Origin: Flexilinea flocculi | GTDB lineage: Bacteria > Chloroflexota > Anaerolineae > Anaerolineales > Anaerolineaceae | NCBI RefSeq assembly: GCF_001192795.1 | Contig: NZ_DF968181.1 | Location: 1,540,974-1,604,973 of the forward strand | DNA: 64,000 nt | Direction of reading: 5' to 3' | Part shown: piece by piece, positions 1 through 8,097 of the stretch | Position numbering within the stretch: position 1 is the first letter of the stretch | How the letters are laid out: each line of letters begins with the position of its first letter | Notes under the pieces: model-generated | What the model saw: only the letters and a program-made list of their open reading frames with translations | Told to the model about the DNA's origin: nothing | Databases searched by the model: none | Made by a program: the position numbers and the translations under genes

Positions 1-383
1 TCGGATATTCTAGAGGCGCATAAAATCAATCCGCATAAATTAAAATTTCCTATGGATCGAAATGTTTCCTCTTCGAATTGTACATCTTCATTCGTTTCAA
101 AAATTTGCACACCATAATCGAGAACCTTTGCTTCGCTTGTAACACCGCGCATTATATCTAAGAAATACGGATTCGAAAGATCAGCCACAAGGAGACCGAT
201 CACATTGGAGAATTCACGATGATGATTGCTTCTTTTGGGAAATTCAACACCTAATTTTTGCGAAGCTTGTAATACTTTCTGTTCCAATTCATAACTGACA
301 GCGGCATTTCCTGTAACCATCCTGGAAATCGTTGATTGGGATACACCAGCTTCTTTTGCAATTTCCTTCAGTGTAATTTTCAT
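1..383 (-). CDS. LacI-family transcriptional regulator (C-terminus outside window)
   Basis: The gene runs leftwards off the window; only about 127 N-terminal residues are visible. The protein begins MKITLKEIAKEAGVSQSTIS, a textbook LacI-type helix-turn-helix followed by the hinge region. After it comes the start of the periplasmic-binding-like sensor domain (IGLLVADLSNPYF, about residues 65-77). Members of this family repress sugar or metabolite genes and release DNA on ligand binding. Its target cannot be inferred from the part seen; the neighbouring AEC transporter is on the same strand but separated by about 445 bases. A perfect Crp-type palindrome lies about 80 bases upstream of the start codon, so catabolite-type control is possible. 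Confidence 0.9.
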   Translation of the reverse strand, partial: MKITLKEIAKEAGVSQSTISRMVTGNAAVSYELEQKVLQASQKLGVEFPKRSNHHREFSNVIGLLVADLSNPYFLDIMRGVTSEAKVLDYGVQIFETNEDVQFEEETFRSIGNFNLCGLILCASRIS

Positions 384-461
384 AAAACCTGTATAAAAAA
401 TTTCAGACAATTTCAGAAATTTTCTTCATACTTATTATAGCAAACCACCCTGAATTATTGA

Positions 462-477
462 TGTGACTTTTGTCACA
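462..477. promoter_or_regulatory. Crp/Fnr-type operator palindrome
   Basis: TGTGACTTTTGTCACA is a perfect 6-4-6 inverted repeat that fits the Crp consensus TGTGA-N6-TCACA exactly. It lies upstream of the LacI-family gene on the minus strand, about 20 bases beyond its TATAAT-like box, which is a typical class-I/II activator position. A Crp/Fnr-family regulator is encoded at 25282-25959, but whether it is the cognate factor is not known. Confidence 0.6.
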
Positions 478-689
478 GATCCGTCATGAATTCAATTTTT
501 GCACCGGCTAATTGCTTATGTTTTGAAATTATTTCAATCATAAGAAAGGAGGGCTTCATGAAAAATTTCATGAAATAATTAGAAATATTCTTTGATGACA
601 CCATATAATTCGTTCAGTAATTCGGAAGTTGGAGCAGTTAATCGAAATTTTAAAAAAATCCTATTGGGGTAAGAAAAAAATAATAATCA

Positions 690-719
690 TGCAGTTTTTT
701 ATGGAGAGTAAAAACTGCA
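690..719 (-). terminator. Rho-independent terminator for the AEC gene
   Basis: Ten-base arms TGCAGTTTTT (690-699) and AAAAACTGCA (710-719) form a hairpin. On the minus strand this is followed by a T-rich run. It lies about 110 bases downstream of the stop codon of the AEC transporter gene. Confidence 0.5.
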
Positions 720-828
720 CGATTATATTTAATTCTTAGTCCTCATTTATTGAATAATTTTGGAATATAGCGATTCTCCATATCGATTTTGAAAATTCTG
801 ACTAAATTTCAAATTGGAGATTCTCGTC

Positions 829-1758
829 TTATGAAAATAACGAAGAAAGACCGATCATTAATACTGGAAGCCACAGGAGCGCAACAGTTGTTGTACTGAA
901 AATGCTGATTGCCGCAAAATCAGTATCCTTGTCAAAGGCTTTTGTAAAATTTACCATCGAAATTCCGGTTGGCATTGCTGCATCCAGGATGACAAATTGT
1001 TTCATCAATGGTTCAAGAGGAAGAAACCATACGATTCCAAGCAGTATTAATGGCGAGAGTACCATTTTAATCAGAATCAAATACCAAATTTGGGAGTATT
1101 TATGTCCGGCGAATGTCTGGATTCCTGCCAATTGGGAACCACACATGATTAAAGCAAGCGGAAGTGTAATTCTACTGACCATTTCAAAAGCCGGCGAAAA
1201 GAAATCCGGGATTTTTAGACCAAGTATTCCAATGATCATTCCAAAAATTACAGCAATAATATTCGGTTCTTTGAAAATAGCAAAAATGTTCCCTTTATGA
1301 TCTCTTTGAAAAAGCGATGGCAGCAGTATTAGGAAGAATGGAATTGATCCGCCAAAATCATAAAGCGTTGCAGCGACAATGCCTTGCGGTCCATAGAAAC
1401 TTGCCGCGAAAATCATTCCAAAGAAACCAGTATTTCCCATAATCGAACATAATCGAAAAGTAGACTCCCTTTCAGGACTGATATGGAAAAATCTTGTCAA
1501 AGGTTTTGAAAGAAAATAAAGGATGATTAATAAGATGAAATTAACGAGGAAATAAATAGGAGCCGAAAATACATATGCACGTGTCATATACGAACTGGCT
1601 GCCTGAAAGAGATAAATTGGAAAAAGTATCTTTAAGAGAAAGCGGGAAAAATCAATTGTCGCCTGATCATTAATAATTTTCTTTTTTCTAGATATATAAC
1701 CGACAGTAATCAGAAGGAATAATGAAAATGTTGTCTTGAAAATTTCGAAAAATTGCAT
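829..1758 (-). CDS. AEC-family (auxin efflux carrier/malate permease type) transporter
   Basis: A 309-aa integral membrane protein with about ten hydrophobic helices split into two halves by a short loop around residues 150-165 (QRDHKGNIFAIF). The MGNTGFFGM motif near residue 107 and the repeated small-residue/Pro motif near residue 265 (AAMPTGISM) are typical of the AEC/BASS-like fold. Bacterial members export or import organic anions such as malate, malonate or amino acids. The substrate cannot be told from sequence. It stands alone on the minus strand with a terminator downstream; a repeat element lies between it and the upstream RACo-like gene. Confidence 0.85.
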   Translation of the reverse strand: MQFFEIFKTTFSLFLLITVGYISRKKKIINDQATIDFSRFLLKILFPIYLFQAASSYMTRAYVFSAPIYFLVNFILLIILYFLSKPLTRFFHISPERESTFRLCSIMGNTGFFGMIFAASFYGPQGIVAATLYDFGGSIPFFLILLPSLFQRDHKGNIFAIFKEPNIIAVIFGMIIGILGLKIPDFFSPAFEMVSRITLPLALIMCGSQLAGIQTFAGHKYSQIWYLILIKMVLSPLILLGIVWFLPLEPLMKQFVILDAAMPTGISMVNFTKAFDKDTDFAAISIFSTTTVALLWLPVLMIGLSSLFS

Positions 1759-1811
1759 AATTTTTTATTTTGACCTTTTATCATCTGATTTATTAAACAC
1801 TCATCAAATCT

Positions 1812-1936
1812 CCAGCAATTCCAAATATGGAAAGGAATGCTTGTTGTTGTGGCGTTTGTACGCTTCGTGAAAAAAAGCCACAACAACAAGATCTCCTTAT
1901 TTTTCTCGTACGAGAAAAATAATTCGAAACACTGGC
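1812..1936. repeat. Dispersed palindromic element, copy 1
   Basis: Perfect 14-base inner arms CTTGTTGTTGTGGC (1840-1853) and GCCACAACAACAAG (1877-1890) surround a 23-base loop. The left outer arm is CAGCAATTCCAAATATGG; the right outer end AATTCGAAACACTGG is separated from the stem by a 24-base perfect palindrome (1898-1921) centred on CTCGTACGAG. That palindrome could act as a bidirectional terminator for the flanking minus-strand genes. Confidence 0.75.
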
Positions 1937-1941
1937 GATTA

Positions 1942-3780
1942 TCAGAGATGCATCCAGGATATTAGAGTATCATTGAAATTTGGATACGTGGATAGTTCCA
2001 CATATGTTATTCGTTGTGATAGTTCTTCACAACGTTTCCTGATTTCTGTGGAACGCAACATGGCACAGGCGCCAGTCCCTGCTGCATTCCCTACTTGTTG
2101 AAATTTTTCCGGGTTGATATCAGGGAACATGCCGACGATTACTGCACTGTTTACGTTGAGAAATGTGCCAAATGCGCCAGCGACTATAAACTCTTCAATC
2201 TGATCGGACGTGATACCTGTTGTTTCGAGAAGAATCTCAATTCCTGTGCGAATGGCGCTTTTTGCTAAAATGATCTCATTGATGTCTGCCCGGGTAACCG
2301 TGATCGCTTTTCCAGTGGTGGATTTTTCTTTTGAAACAACTACGAACTCATAATTGCGTTCTGCTTTTTGTACTCTCGGATCTTCTTTGTTGAAGTTTCC
2401 ACGTGCGTTGATTATTCCCGATTTTCTTAATGCTGCAACCATGTCCAAAATTCCCGAACCGCAGAAACCAATAGGCGGTTGATCAGAAATCGTTTTTATT
2501 TGAAAAACGCCATCAGAGATTTGAACTCTTTCGATTGCTCCATCTGCAGCTCTCATTCCGCAACTGATGTGTGCTCCTTCAAATGCTGGACCGGATGCGC
2601 AGGAACAGGAAAAGATTTTCCCTTGGTGAATTAAACTGATTTCCGTATTGGTCCCAATATCGATTGCAATTCGAGTTCGATTGCATTGGTCACTGTTGGT
2701 TCCGATCAGCATAGCGATATGATCAGCTCCCACATAACCGGCAATATTTGGAGGAAGATAGACCCCGGCCGCAGGCGAAATTTTTAAACCGAAATCCGAA
2801 GCGGAAAAATTCAGCGCTTCCGACACTGCTGCGACAAATGGATATCTCCCTAACTGTCCCACCGGTAAATTACAAAAAAAATGGTGAATGGCTGTATTGC
2901 CAACAAAAACCGTTTCTACAATTTGATTTGGAACGACATGTATTCCTTTGCATAAATCACGGATCAGCTTATTAATCGTATGAATCAGATTTTTTTGTAA
3001 AGCTTCTCTTCCTTCAGGATTGATATTGGTATAAGCGATTCTACTGATGATATCTTCACCGTAACTGATTTGCGGATTCATTTCCCCTTTTTTTAATACT
3101 ATGAATCCGGTTTTCAGATCTATTAAATAAGCAGCAATTTTCGTGGTGCCGATATCGACAGCAAGCCCGAGCGGAATTGCATTTTTTGGCAGGACCGCAA
3201 TGACTTCCTGATTTCGTAGTATCAGTTGAATATCCCAATGCAATTCCCGTAAAACATCGGATATTGAATGAAGTAAGCGGGGGTGTATGCATGAAATATT
3301 AATACCGGTTATAAGCAAGGCTTTTTTTATTCGGACAGTATCTGCGCATGAATCTAAAATTGAAGGTTCTTTAATTTGGAGATGAACCGATTGAATCGGA
3401 CAGGTCTTTTGTGAAAAAATCGAAAGAAATCCTTCGCCTTCCAATTGAAGTCTTTGTTCTGTGCTTAGTGTTGATGGCGGAATTTCGATTTTTAGATCAG
3501 ACAGTGGATGAATCTGGCAGGCCAAACGCATTCCATGTGCAAAATCTTCATCAGAGAGACGGGCTCGTTCTGTTTCCGTGATCGGCGAAAGTTCCCCTTT
3601 TATAATTCGAATCTTGCAAGATCCGCAAGTACCATTACCACCGCAGAATGCGACAAAACGAATTCCAGCTGATTGTGCGGCGGCAAGAATTGTCTGTTGC
3701 TGGATTCCAGTGGATTTTAATCCGATTGGCTGCCATTCAATGACATAGATCGGAGTGTCTGATTTAGAAAGAGTACTCAT
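1942..3780 (-). CDS. RACo-like ferredoxin/ASKHA ATPase (DUF4445, COG3894)
   Basis: A 612-aa protein of the family that includes RACo/RamA, the reductive activators of corrinoid iron-sulfur proteins and methyltransferases. The N-terminal plant-type 2Fe-2S domain carries Cys46, Cys52, Cys55 and Cys88 (FCGGNGTCGSCKI). From about residue 205 the ASKHA ATPase core begins with AVDIGTTKIAAYLIDL, and a second phosphate-binding segment RIAIDIGTNTEISL lies near residue 370. The family uses ATP hydrolysis to drive a low-potential electron to inactive Co(II)-corrinoid. No corrinoid protein or methyltransferase gene is in the window, so the client is unknown. The start has a GGGAGG sequence upstream with long spacing. 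Family assignment is firm; the role is inferred. Confidence 0.85.
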   Translation of the reverse strand: MSTLSKSDTPIYVIEWQPIGLKSTGIQQQTILAAAQSAGIRFVAFCGGNGTCGSCKIRIIKGELSPITETERARLSDEDFAHGMRLACQIHPLSDLKIEIPPSTLSTEQRLQLEGEGFLSIFSQKTCPIQSVHLQIKEPSILDSCADTVRIKKALLITGINISCIHPRLLHSISDVLRELHWDIQLILRNQEVIAVLPKNAIPLGLAVDIGTTKIAAYLIDLKTGFIVLKKGEMNPQISYGEDIISRIAYTNINPEGREALQKNLIHTINKLIRDLCKGIHVVPNQIVETVFVGNTAIHHFFCNLPVGQLGRYPFVAAVSEALNFSASDFGLKISPAAGVYLPPNIAGYVGADHIAMLIGTNSDQCNRTRIAIDIGTNTEISLIHQGKIFSCSCASGPAFEGAHISCGMRAADGAIERVQISDGVFQIKTISDQPPIGFCGSGILDMVAALRKSGIINARGNFNKEDPRVQKAERNYEFVVVSKEKSTTGKAITVTRADINEIILAKSAIRTGIEILLETTGITSDQIEEFIVAGAFGTFLNVNSAVIVGMFPDINPEKFQQVGNAAGTGACAMLRSTEIRKRCEELSQRITYVELSTYPNFNDTLISWMHL

Positions 3781-3824
3781 TCTGTTGCAATTTGTCCTCC
3801 CTATCGATTCAAAATTGGAGAAAT

Positions 3825-3906
3825 AATTGAAATTTAGAGATTGTTATTGCGCACTGAGCGTCAACAACACAATAACAAATCACTCTTCTCATATTTCGAA
3901 TTGCTG
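3825..3906. repeat. Dispersed palindromic element, copy 2
   Basis: Inner arms TTGTTATTG (3841-3849) and CAATAACAA (3870-3878). The right outer arm ends CATATTTCGAATTGCTG (3890-3906); the left outer arm is a degenerate AATTGAAATTTAGAGA. It is in the gap between the divergent RACo-like and larA genes. Confidence 0.65.
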
Positions 3907-3973
3907 ATATGTGTTTTTCGAATTACTGGCTGCAAATAATTGCGATAAAATATGTTATATTGTTTCTAATCGT

Positions 3974-4072
3974 GAATAACAGGTTGAACGATAAAATTCC
4001 CTCCTAAGGAATCACTCAGCCTGTATTCTATGGAGGAAACTATGTTGATTATCATGGTTTCCTCTCTTTTTT
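3974..4072 (+). ncRNA. Candidate structured leader or small RNA ending in a terminator
   Basis: A closing stem GAATAACAGG (3974-3983) with CCTGTATTC (4020-4028) encloses an inner hairpin ATTCC...GGAAT (3996-4012). It is followed directly by an intrinsic terminator: GAGGAAAC (4033-4040), GTTTCCTC (4057-4064), then TCTTTTTT. The layout resembles an attenuator or a short sRNA, but the terminator lies over 300 bases before the larA start. I do not recognise a known riboswitch class. The terminator part is well supported; the RNA identity is speculative. Confidence 0.35.
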
Positions 4073-4084
4073 CTGAGAATATAA

Positions 4085-4180
4085 CAATTCGAATTTTCCA
4101 GAGTATTTTTTTTTGTTGTGGTGTGTTCCAGTGAAGTGTAAAAAATCACAATAAAAAGTTTTTCTTCTTCATTCGAATAG
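4085..4180. repeat. Dispersed palindromic element, copy 3 (degenerate)
   Basis: Outer arm CAATTCGAATTTTCC at left and CTTCATTCGAATAG at right. The inner arms TTTTTGTTGTG (4110-4120) and CACAATAAAAA (4147-4157) match at 10 of 11 positions. Confidence 0.55.
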
Positions 4181-4199
4181 TAAGTTCCTATTTCGTATT

Positions 4200-4213
4200 A
4201 CAGCTGCAGCTGT
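4200..4213. promoter_or_regulatory. Palindrome upstream of larA
   Basis: ACAGCTGCAGCTGT is a perfect 14-base palindrome about 170 bases before the larA start. Position and symmetry suit a regulator-binding site, but no regulator gene is adjacent and the promoter itself is not clear. Confidence 0.3.
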
Positions 4214-4383
4214 TAATACCTGACACAATCGATTATAAAGCAGTAAAACCGATATTATCCAGAAATTCGAAATTTGAAACAAAATTAGTTTCCCTAATCA
4301 TAAAAATCACTGAGATTCTTTTTTTTTCGCTTTCTGGGAGAAATTTACTGATTGACTTATCCTAATAATTTAGGGAGAGAAAA

Positions 4384-5640
4384 ATGAAATACTCACTTCT
4401 GTATGGAAAGGGAAAACTGGCATTTGATTTGGATGATTCAATTCATGCTGATATCATATCGACAAAGAATGTCCCTGGCATCTATCACCCTGAAGCTGAA
4501 TTGATGAAAGCTTTGGAAAACCCAATCAGCACTGTGCCACTTTCTTCATTGATCGCTAATCCACATATGACCGTTGGGATAGTCTTCAGTGATATCACAC
4601 GCGCATCACCTTCAAAAATCATGCTTCCTGTCATATTGAATCAACTGAAAGCCATTCCCAGAGAAAACATCAGATTGTTTAATGCATTAGGAACTCACAG
4701 AGCAAATACCGAAGATGAGTTACGAAAGATGCTTGGAGAAGAAATTGTTGAAAATTTCCGGATCATTCAAAATAATAGCGATGATATGGAAACTCAAATA
4801 TACCTTGGAGATGATTCATTTCATCATGAAATCTGGATTAATCGAGAATTTTATGATTGTGATCTAAAAATATTGACTGGCTTTATCGAACCGCACTTTT
4901 TTGCTGGTTTTTCTGGCGGAGGAAAAGCAATTATTCCTGGAATGGCTGGGTGGAAAACGATTTTTGCCAATCACTCCAGAGATATGATCACCCAACCTAA
5001 TGCAACATGGGGAATAACGGATGGAAATCCATTCTATGAAGAGGTCAATGAAATCATCCAACGATGTGGGCAAATATTTCTGGTAAATGTCACCACAAAC
5101 AATCAGCATGAAATCACTGGTATTTTCTGTGGTGATCCGGTATCAGCACATGATGCGGGATGCAGATTCATGAAAGAAACATCCATGTTTCAAGTTCCTG
5201 AAGCGTATGACATTGTTATCACGTCCAATTCTGGTTATCCTTTGGATCTAAACTTATATCAATCTGTAAAAGGAATGAGCGCAGCTGCAAAAATCGTTAA
5301 ACCAGGCGGTTCAATCATCATGGCAGCGGAATGCTGCGAAGGTTTTCCTGATCATGGAAACTTTAAACAAAGATTGTTTCAGGAAAAGAAAGTTGAAGAT
5401 TTATTTGAATGGATCAATTCACCCCACCCAACAGAGCAGGATGAATGGCAAGTAATCATTCTTTCTGAAGTTTTACGGAAGGCAAAAGTATTTTTTTATT
5501 CGGATGGGTTGGATGATGAGAAGATGCGACAAGCATTTTTGACTCCCATCCACTCAATTTCTGATGCTGTGAAAAATATCCATCCTCATGAAAAAATCTG
5601 TATTTTACCGGAAGGTCCCTTAACGATTCCTTATTTGTAA
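4384..5640 (+). CDS. larA: LarA-family nickel-pincer racemase/epimerase
   Basis: A 418-aa protein of the LarA (lactate racemase) family, which uses the nickel-pincer nucleotide cofactor to racemise or epimerise 2-hydroxyacids. Key residues of the Lactobacillus plantarum enzyme are all present with a constant offset of three: His105 (GTHR), His171 (EPHFFAGFSGGGK), Lys181 (the cofactor-attaching lysine), His197 (ANHS), and the Asp70/Arg73 pair (SDITR). An AGGGAG ribosome-binding site precedes the ATG. The cofactor-synthesis genes larB, larC and larE are not in the window. Substrate specificity in this family is broad, so D/L-lactate is only the default guess. Confidence 0.85.
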   Translation: MKYSLLYGKGKLAFDLDDSIHADIISTKNVPGIYHPEAELMKALENPISTVPLSSLIANPHMTVGIVFSDITRASPSKIMLPVILNQLKAIPRENIRLFNALGTHRANTEDELRKMLGEEIVENFRIIQNNSDDMETQIYLGDDSFHHEIWINREFYDCDLKILTGFIEPHFFAGFSGGGKAIIPGMAGWKTIFANHSRDMITQPNATWGITDGNPFYEEVNEIIQRCGQIFLVNVTTNNQHEITGIFCGDPVSAHDAGCRFMKETSMFQVPEAYDIVITSNSGYPLDLNLYQSVKGMSAAAKIVKPGGSIIMAAECCEGFPDHGNFKQRLFQEKKVEDLFEWINSPHPTEQDEWQVIILSEVLRKAKVFFYSDGLDDEKMRQAFLTPIHSISDAVKNIHPHEKICILPEGPLTIPYL

Positions 5641-5684
5641 TTGGAGAAAATGATAAGTTTGATGAGAAATGAGATTATAAAGAT

Positions 5685-5723
5685 CTTGTGTTGATTTTAC
5701 GCTCCAGGGAAAATCAACACAAG
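5685..5723. repeat. Stem-loop between convergent larA and ROK genes
   Basis: Perfect 14-base arms CTTGTGTTGATTTT (5685-5698) and AAAATCAACACAAG (5710-5723) with an 11-base loop. The arm sequence resembles the inner stem of the dispersed element but lacks its outer arms. It lies between converging genes and could terminate both, although no clear T-run follows. Confidence 0.6.
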
Positions 5724-5773
5724 AATAAATAAGCCTTCTGATTCTTTTTAAATCGCTAAGATCAATCGCGATT

Positions 5774-7165
5774 CTATGGTTTCTTTATTATCGGCAAACT
5801 GGCAGCAGCGACTGACTGTCCTATCCTACGGCTTTTTTCAGATGGCAATGAGATATTGAGCTTTAGAGTCGGATATTCTGTTGACAATACTTCTTTCGTT
5901 TTATTCAGGATAATATTGCCACCTTCACCCGAAACGACTCTTCCAAGCAGAAGAACTTCATCCGCATCATAGAAGATACGATAAAGTTTCATTGTATATC
6001 CAAGCCAAACACCGATCGTTTCAAAGATCTCTGCAGCTTTCGGATCTTTATGTTCCATCAATGCTTGCACAACTTTTAATTTTTCTGCTGGTGTCGCGTT
6101 TTCAGGCAGATTGATACCTGCTGCATGGCACAATTTAATGACACCGTCCTGACTGAAGTATTTAACTCCGCAGCCAATATCTCCTGACCACTCATCCATA
6201 GTAGCTTTCGGAGATAAATCAACCGGGGTAAAGGCGAATTCATTCAACCAGCCTGTTATCTTCCCAGCGGGATCGACATAACCGCCCGCTTCACTGGTTC
6301 CCATAGCAATTCCCAGAACGCCATTTTTTTGCAAACTCATAGCTCCCGCAAGCGCGGTTACATCACCGTCATTGGCCACAACAATCGGAATATCAGGACC
6401 AATCGCTTTTGCAGCGTTAATGTAAATATTCTTGATCGTTTTTTGAAAGTCATCGTCAGAGACTTTTAGAAACAGTGATGCCACTTTTGTTTGATTATCT
6501 ACATAGATTCCTGCAGAAGAGACTCCAATCGCATCAACACGCGGCATATGCGCAGCAGCTTTTCTGAAAGAATCAAGAATTCCCTCATAATGGTATGATG
6601 GATCAGAAGTAATTTTTGGATTCCAGACAGTTTCTTCACTGAAAACAGGCTCGCCATCAATGACTGCTGATACTTTACGATCACTTCCTCCTGCATCAAA
6701 ACCAATTCTGCATCCATCCAGATTTCTTCCAATCGAAACCGAATTTTGATTTGTTTTTGGCCTTTGTTCATAATCGCAGTAAACAACTTCAAACGGGCGG
6801 TCATATACTTTGCTCATGAAATTCGCATCAAAGCTGCGTAACCCGGTACTGGAATAAACCTTTGCAATATATTCCCTGATCTCTCTGCTTCCGCAGACAT
6901 ACAGCCGGAATCCTCCTCGCGCCCAGAGGAAAAATTTTACGATCCGTTCAACATAGAGATGATCAGCTGATCGATAAGCTTCGGTGCCATGAATAAATGT
7001 TTCAAAAACCTGGATTTGCTGATTCTCTCGTTCCAATCCAATGGCAAACGGGAGTTTGGCTGTCTTTAAATAACTTTCGATGAATGGGGCAAAAGGTAAA
7101 AAATCCGGATCGAGTTTTGGCTGATACTGATATTCGACCTGAATACCGAAAACATCTTTTTTCAT
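5774..7165 (-). CDS. ROK-like sugar kinase-family protein with N-terminal extension
   Basis: A 463-aa protein whose residues about 150-460 form an ASKHA/ROK-type fold. The phosphate-binding segment is IGFDAGGSDRKVSAV (from about residue 155), followed by VVANDGDVTALAGA and the GIAMGTSEAGGYVD segment that normally carries the sugar and adenosine contacts. The cysteine-rich zinc motif of classical ROK kinases is absent. The first 150 residues are an extra domain not seen in ordinary glucokinases. Sugar or amino-sugar phosphorylation is the likely role; the substrate is unknown. It is monocistronic, with a promoter at 7243-7271. Confidence 0.7.
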   Translation of the reverse strand: MKKDVFGIQVEYQYQPKLDPDFLPFAPFIESYLKTAKLPFAIGLERENQQIQVFETFIHGTEAYRSADHLYVERIVKFFLWARGGFRLYVCGSREIREYIAKVYSSTGLRSFDANFMSKVYDRPFEVVYCDYEQRPKTNQNSVSIGRNLDGCRIGFDAGGSDRKVSAVIDGEPVFSEETVWNPKITSDPSYHYEGILDSFRKAAAHMPRVDAIGVSSAGIYVDNQTKVASLFLKVSDDDFQKTIKNIYINAAKAIGPDIPIVVANDGDVTALAGAMSLQKNGVLGIAMGTSEAGGYVDPAGKITGWLNEFAFTPVDLSPKATMDEWSGDIGCGVKYFSQDGVIKLCHAAGINLPENATPAEKLKVVQALMEHKDPKAAEIFETIGVWLGYTMKLYRIFYDADEVLLLGRVVSGEGGNIILNKTKEVLSTEYPTLKLNISLPSEKSRRIGQSVAAASLPIIKKP

Positions 7166-7233
7166 ACAGAAACCTCATTCTAAAATAATCCCTCCAAATT
7201 GCCAAGGAACGGAAAATGGAAGGTGAAAAGACC

Positions 7234-7271
7234 GATAGTGTAATTCTACTATCAGATCATCCCATCATCAA
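7234..7271 (-). promoter_or_regulatory. ROK-gene promoter with overlapping operator-like repeat
   Basis: On the minus strand TTGATG (7266-7271) and TAGAAT (7243-7248) are separated by exactly 17 bases, a good housekeeping promoter. An inverted repeat GATAGT (7234-7239) / ACTATC (7248-7253) overlaps the -10 box, as expected for a repressor site. Confidence 0.55.
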
Positions 7272-7415
7272 TCAAAGGAAAATATATGGGTGATTCTTGG
7301 AACAATTACGCTGTTCGAATTCACAAATTTGAAATATGGGGAGAATTCATTGTGGTTGTGATCTGTATGCTCGAAGGGCAAAAAATCACCAAATTTTGAA
7401 TTATTTGTGGTAAAT

Positions 7416-7444
7416 AAAATGATCTGTCGAAAACAGATCATTTT
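7416..7444. terminator. Bidirectional rho-independent terminator
   Basis: Arms AAAATGATCTGT (7416-7427) and ACAGATCATTTT (7433-7444) with a five-base loop, A-rich on one side and T-rich on the other. It probably ends the transcript of the 39-codon microgene and tRNA region coming from the right on the minus strand. Confidence 0.65.
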
Positions 7445-7571
7445 ATTTTGTAGACTAACGATATATATGAAACAAAAAAAATGAGTAAAAACCTCTGGAA
7501 ATTTCTTATATTTACGTCCAATTAGCCGTTTGATAAACGAAAAAACCGAAGTTAATCTAATGAAAAGTTAA

Positions 7572-7691
7572 TTAAACAGTACCTGTATTTTTCTCTTTTT
7601 CATTTTTCAGTTTTCGTTTTTCCTTAATGGTCAATTTTGGCTTTTTTCTTTCTTCCTTTTTCCCTTTATCTTTTTTTCCGGAATCGCCCAT
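7572..7691 (-). CDS. 39-aa Lys-rich microprotein
   Basis: A short reading frame with an excellent AAGGAGGAAATT ribosome-binding site directly before its ATG. The product starts MGDSGKKDKGKKEERKKPK and continues LTIKEKRKLKNEKEKN; about 40% of residues are Lys, with no hydrophobic core. Its composition suggests a disordered nucleic-acid- or ribosome-associated peptide. I recall similar unnamed Lys-rich small proteins in other bacteria but assign no function. It lies between the tRNA-Gly gene and the ROK promoter. Confidence 0.65.
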   Translation of the reverse strand: MGDSGKKDKGKKEERKKPKLTIKEKRKLKNEKEKNTGTV

Positions 7692-7896
7692 AATTTCCTC
7701 CTTATAAAGCATTTATTTCTAATGATTACCTCGAATTTATGATTTAGTCATAAATCCAAACGTAATTATAGTGTATAAACATCATGATAATCAATGGTTT
7801 CATGTACTTAAAAAAAGTATCTTGAAGATTCTGATGGATCGACTGTATAAAATTCTTTCAAAAAATATTTAAAAAATTGGAAAATTGTGAAATATG

Positions 7897-7968
7897 AGCG
7901 GGAGACGAGATTCGAACTCGCGAATATTAGCTTGGGAAGCTAATGCCTTACCACTTGGCGACTCCCGC
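7897..7968 (-). tRNA. tRNA-Gly (CCC anticodon)
   Basis: The minus strand folds into a full cloverleaf: acceptor GCGGGAG pairs with CTCCCGC, the anticodon arm TTAGC-TTCCCAA-GCTAA gives anticodon CCC, and the T-arm contains GAGTTCGAATCTC. The 3' CCA is not encoded, so it must be added by the nucleotidyltransferase (one is encoded at 34652). Length is 72 nt. Confidence 0.95.
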
Positions 7969-8097
7969 TTGACGAGAAAAAATTATATCATAGGATTCGA
8001 AAATTTATGAAGCAGTTGATCTTTTTTTTTCACTGGAAAAAACACTGGTTCTTGATTAAAAAATCACAGTTTTTTCTATCAGACCGAATCCCTTGAA

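Larger units (their letters stand above)
384..828. other. Intergenic region, 445 bases
   Basis: No gene is supported here. It holds the LacI-gene promoter region (a TATAAT-like box on the minus strand at 435-440), a Crp-type palindrome, a strong ribosome-binding sequence followed by a six-codon reading frame (545-578), and a terminator-like hairpin at 690-719. The remainder is AT-rich sequence with partial matches to the arms of the dispersed repeat of this genome, for example near 615-635. Confidence 0.6.
7166..7571. other. Intergenic region, 406 bases
   Basis: Contains the ROK-gene promoter and inverted repeat (7234-7271), a degenerate copy of the dispersed element (about 7314-7411, with a TTGAAATATGGGGAGAATTC left arm), and a bidirectional terminator (7416-7444). 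No gene is supported in it. Confidence 0.6.

Noticed and set aside
902-1300. Plus-strand open frame of 132 codons
   Set aside because: Lies antisense inside the AEC transporter gene, with no ribosome site and no recognisable protein; the membrane helices of the minus-strand gene explain the codon pattern.
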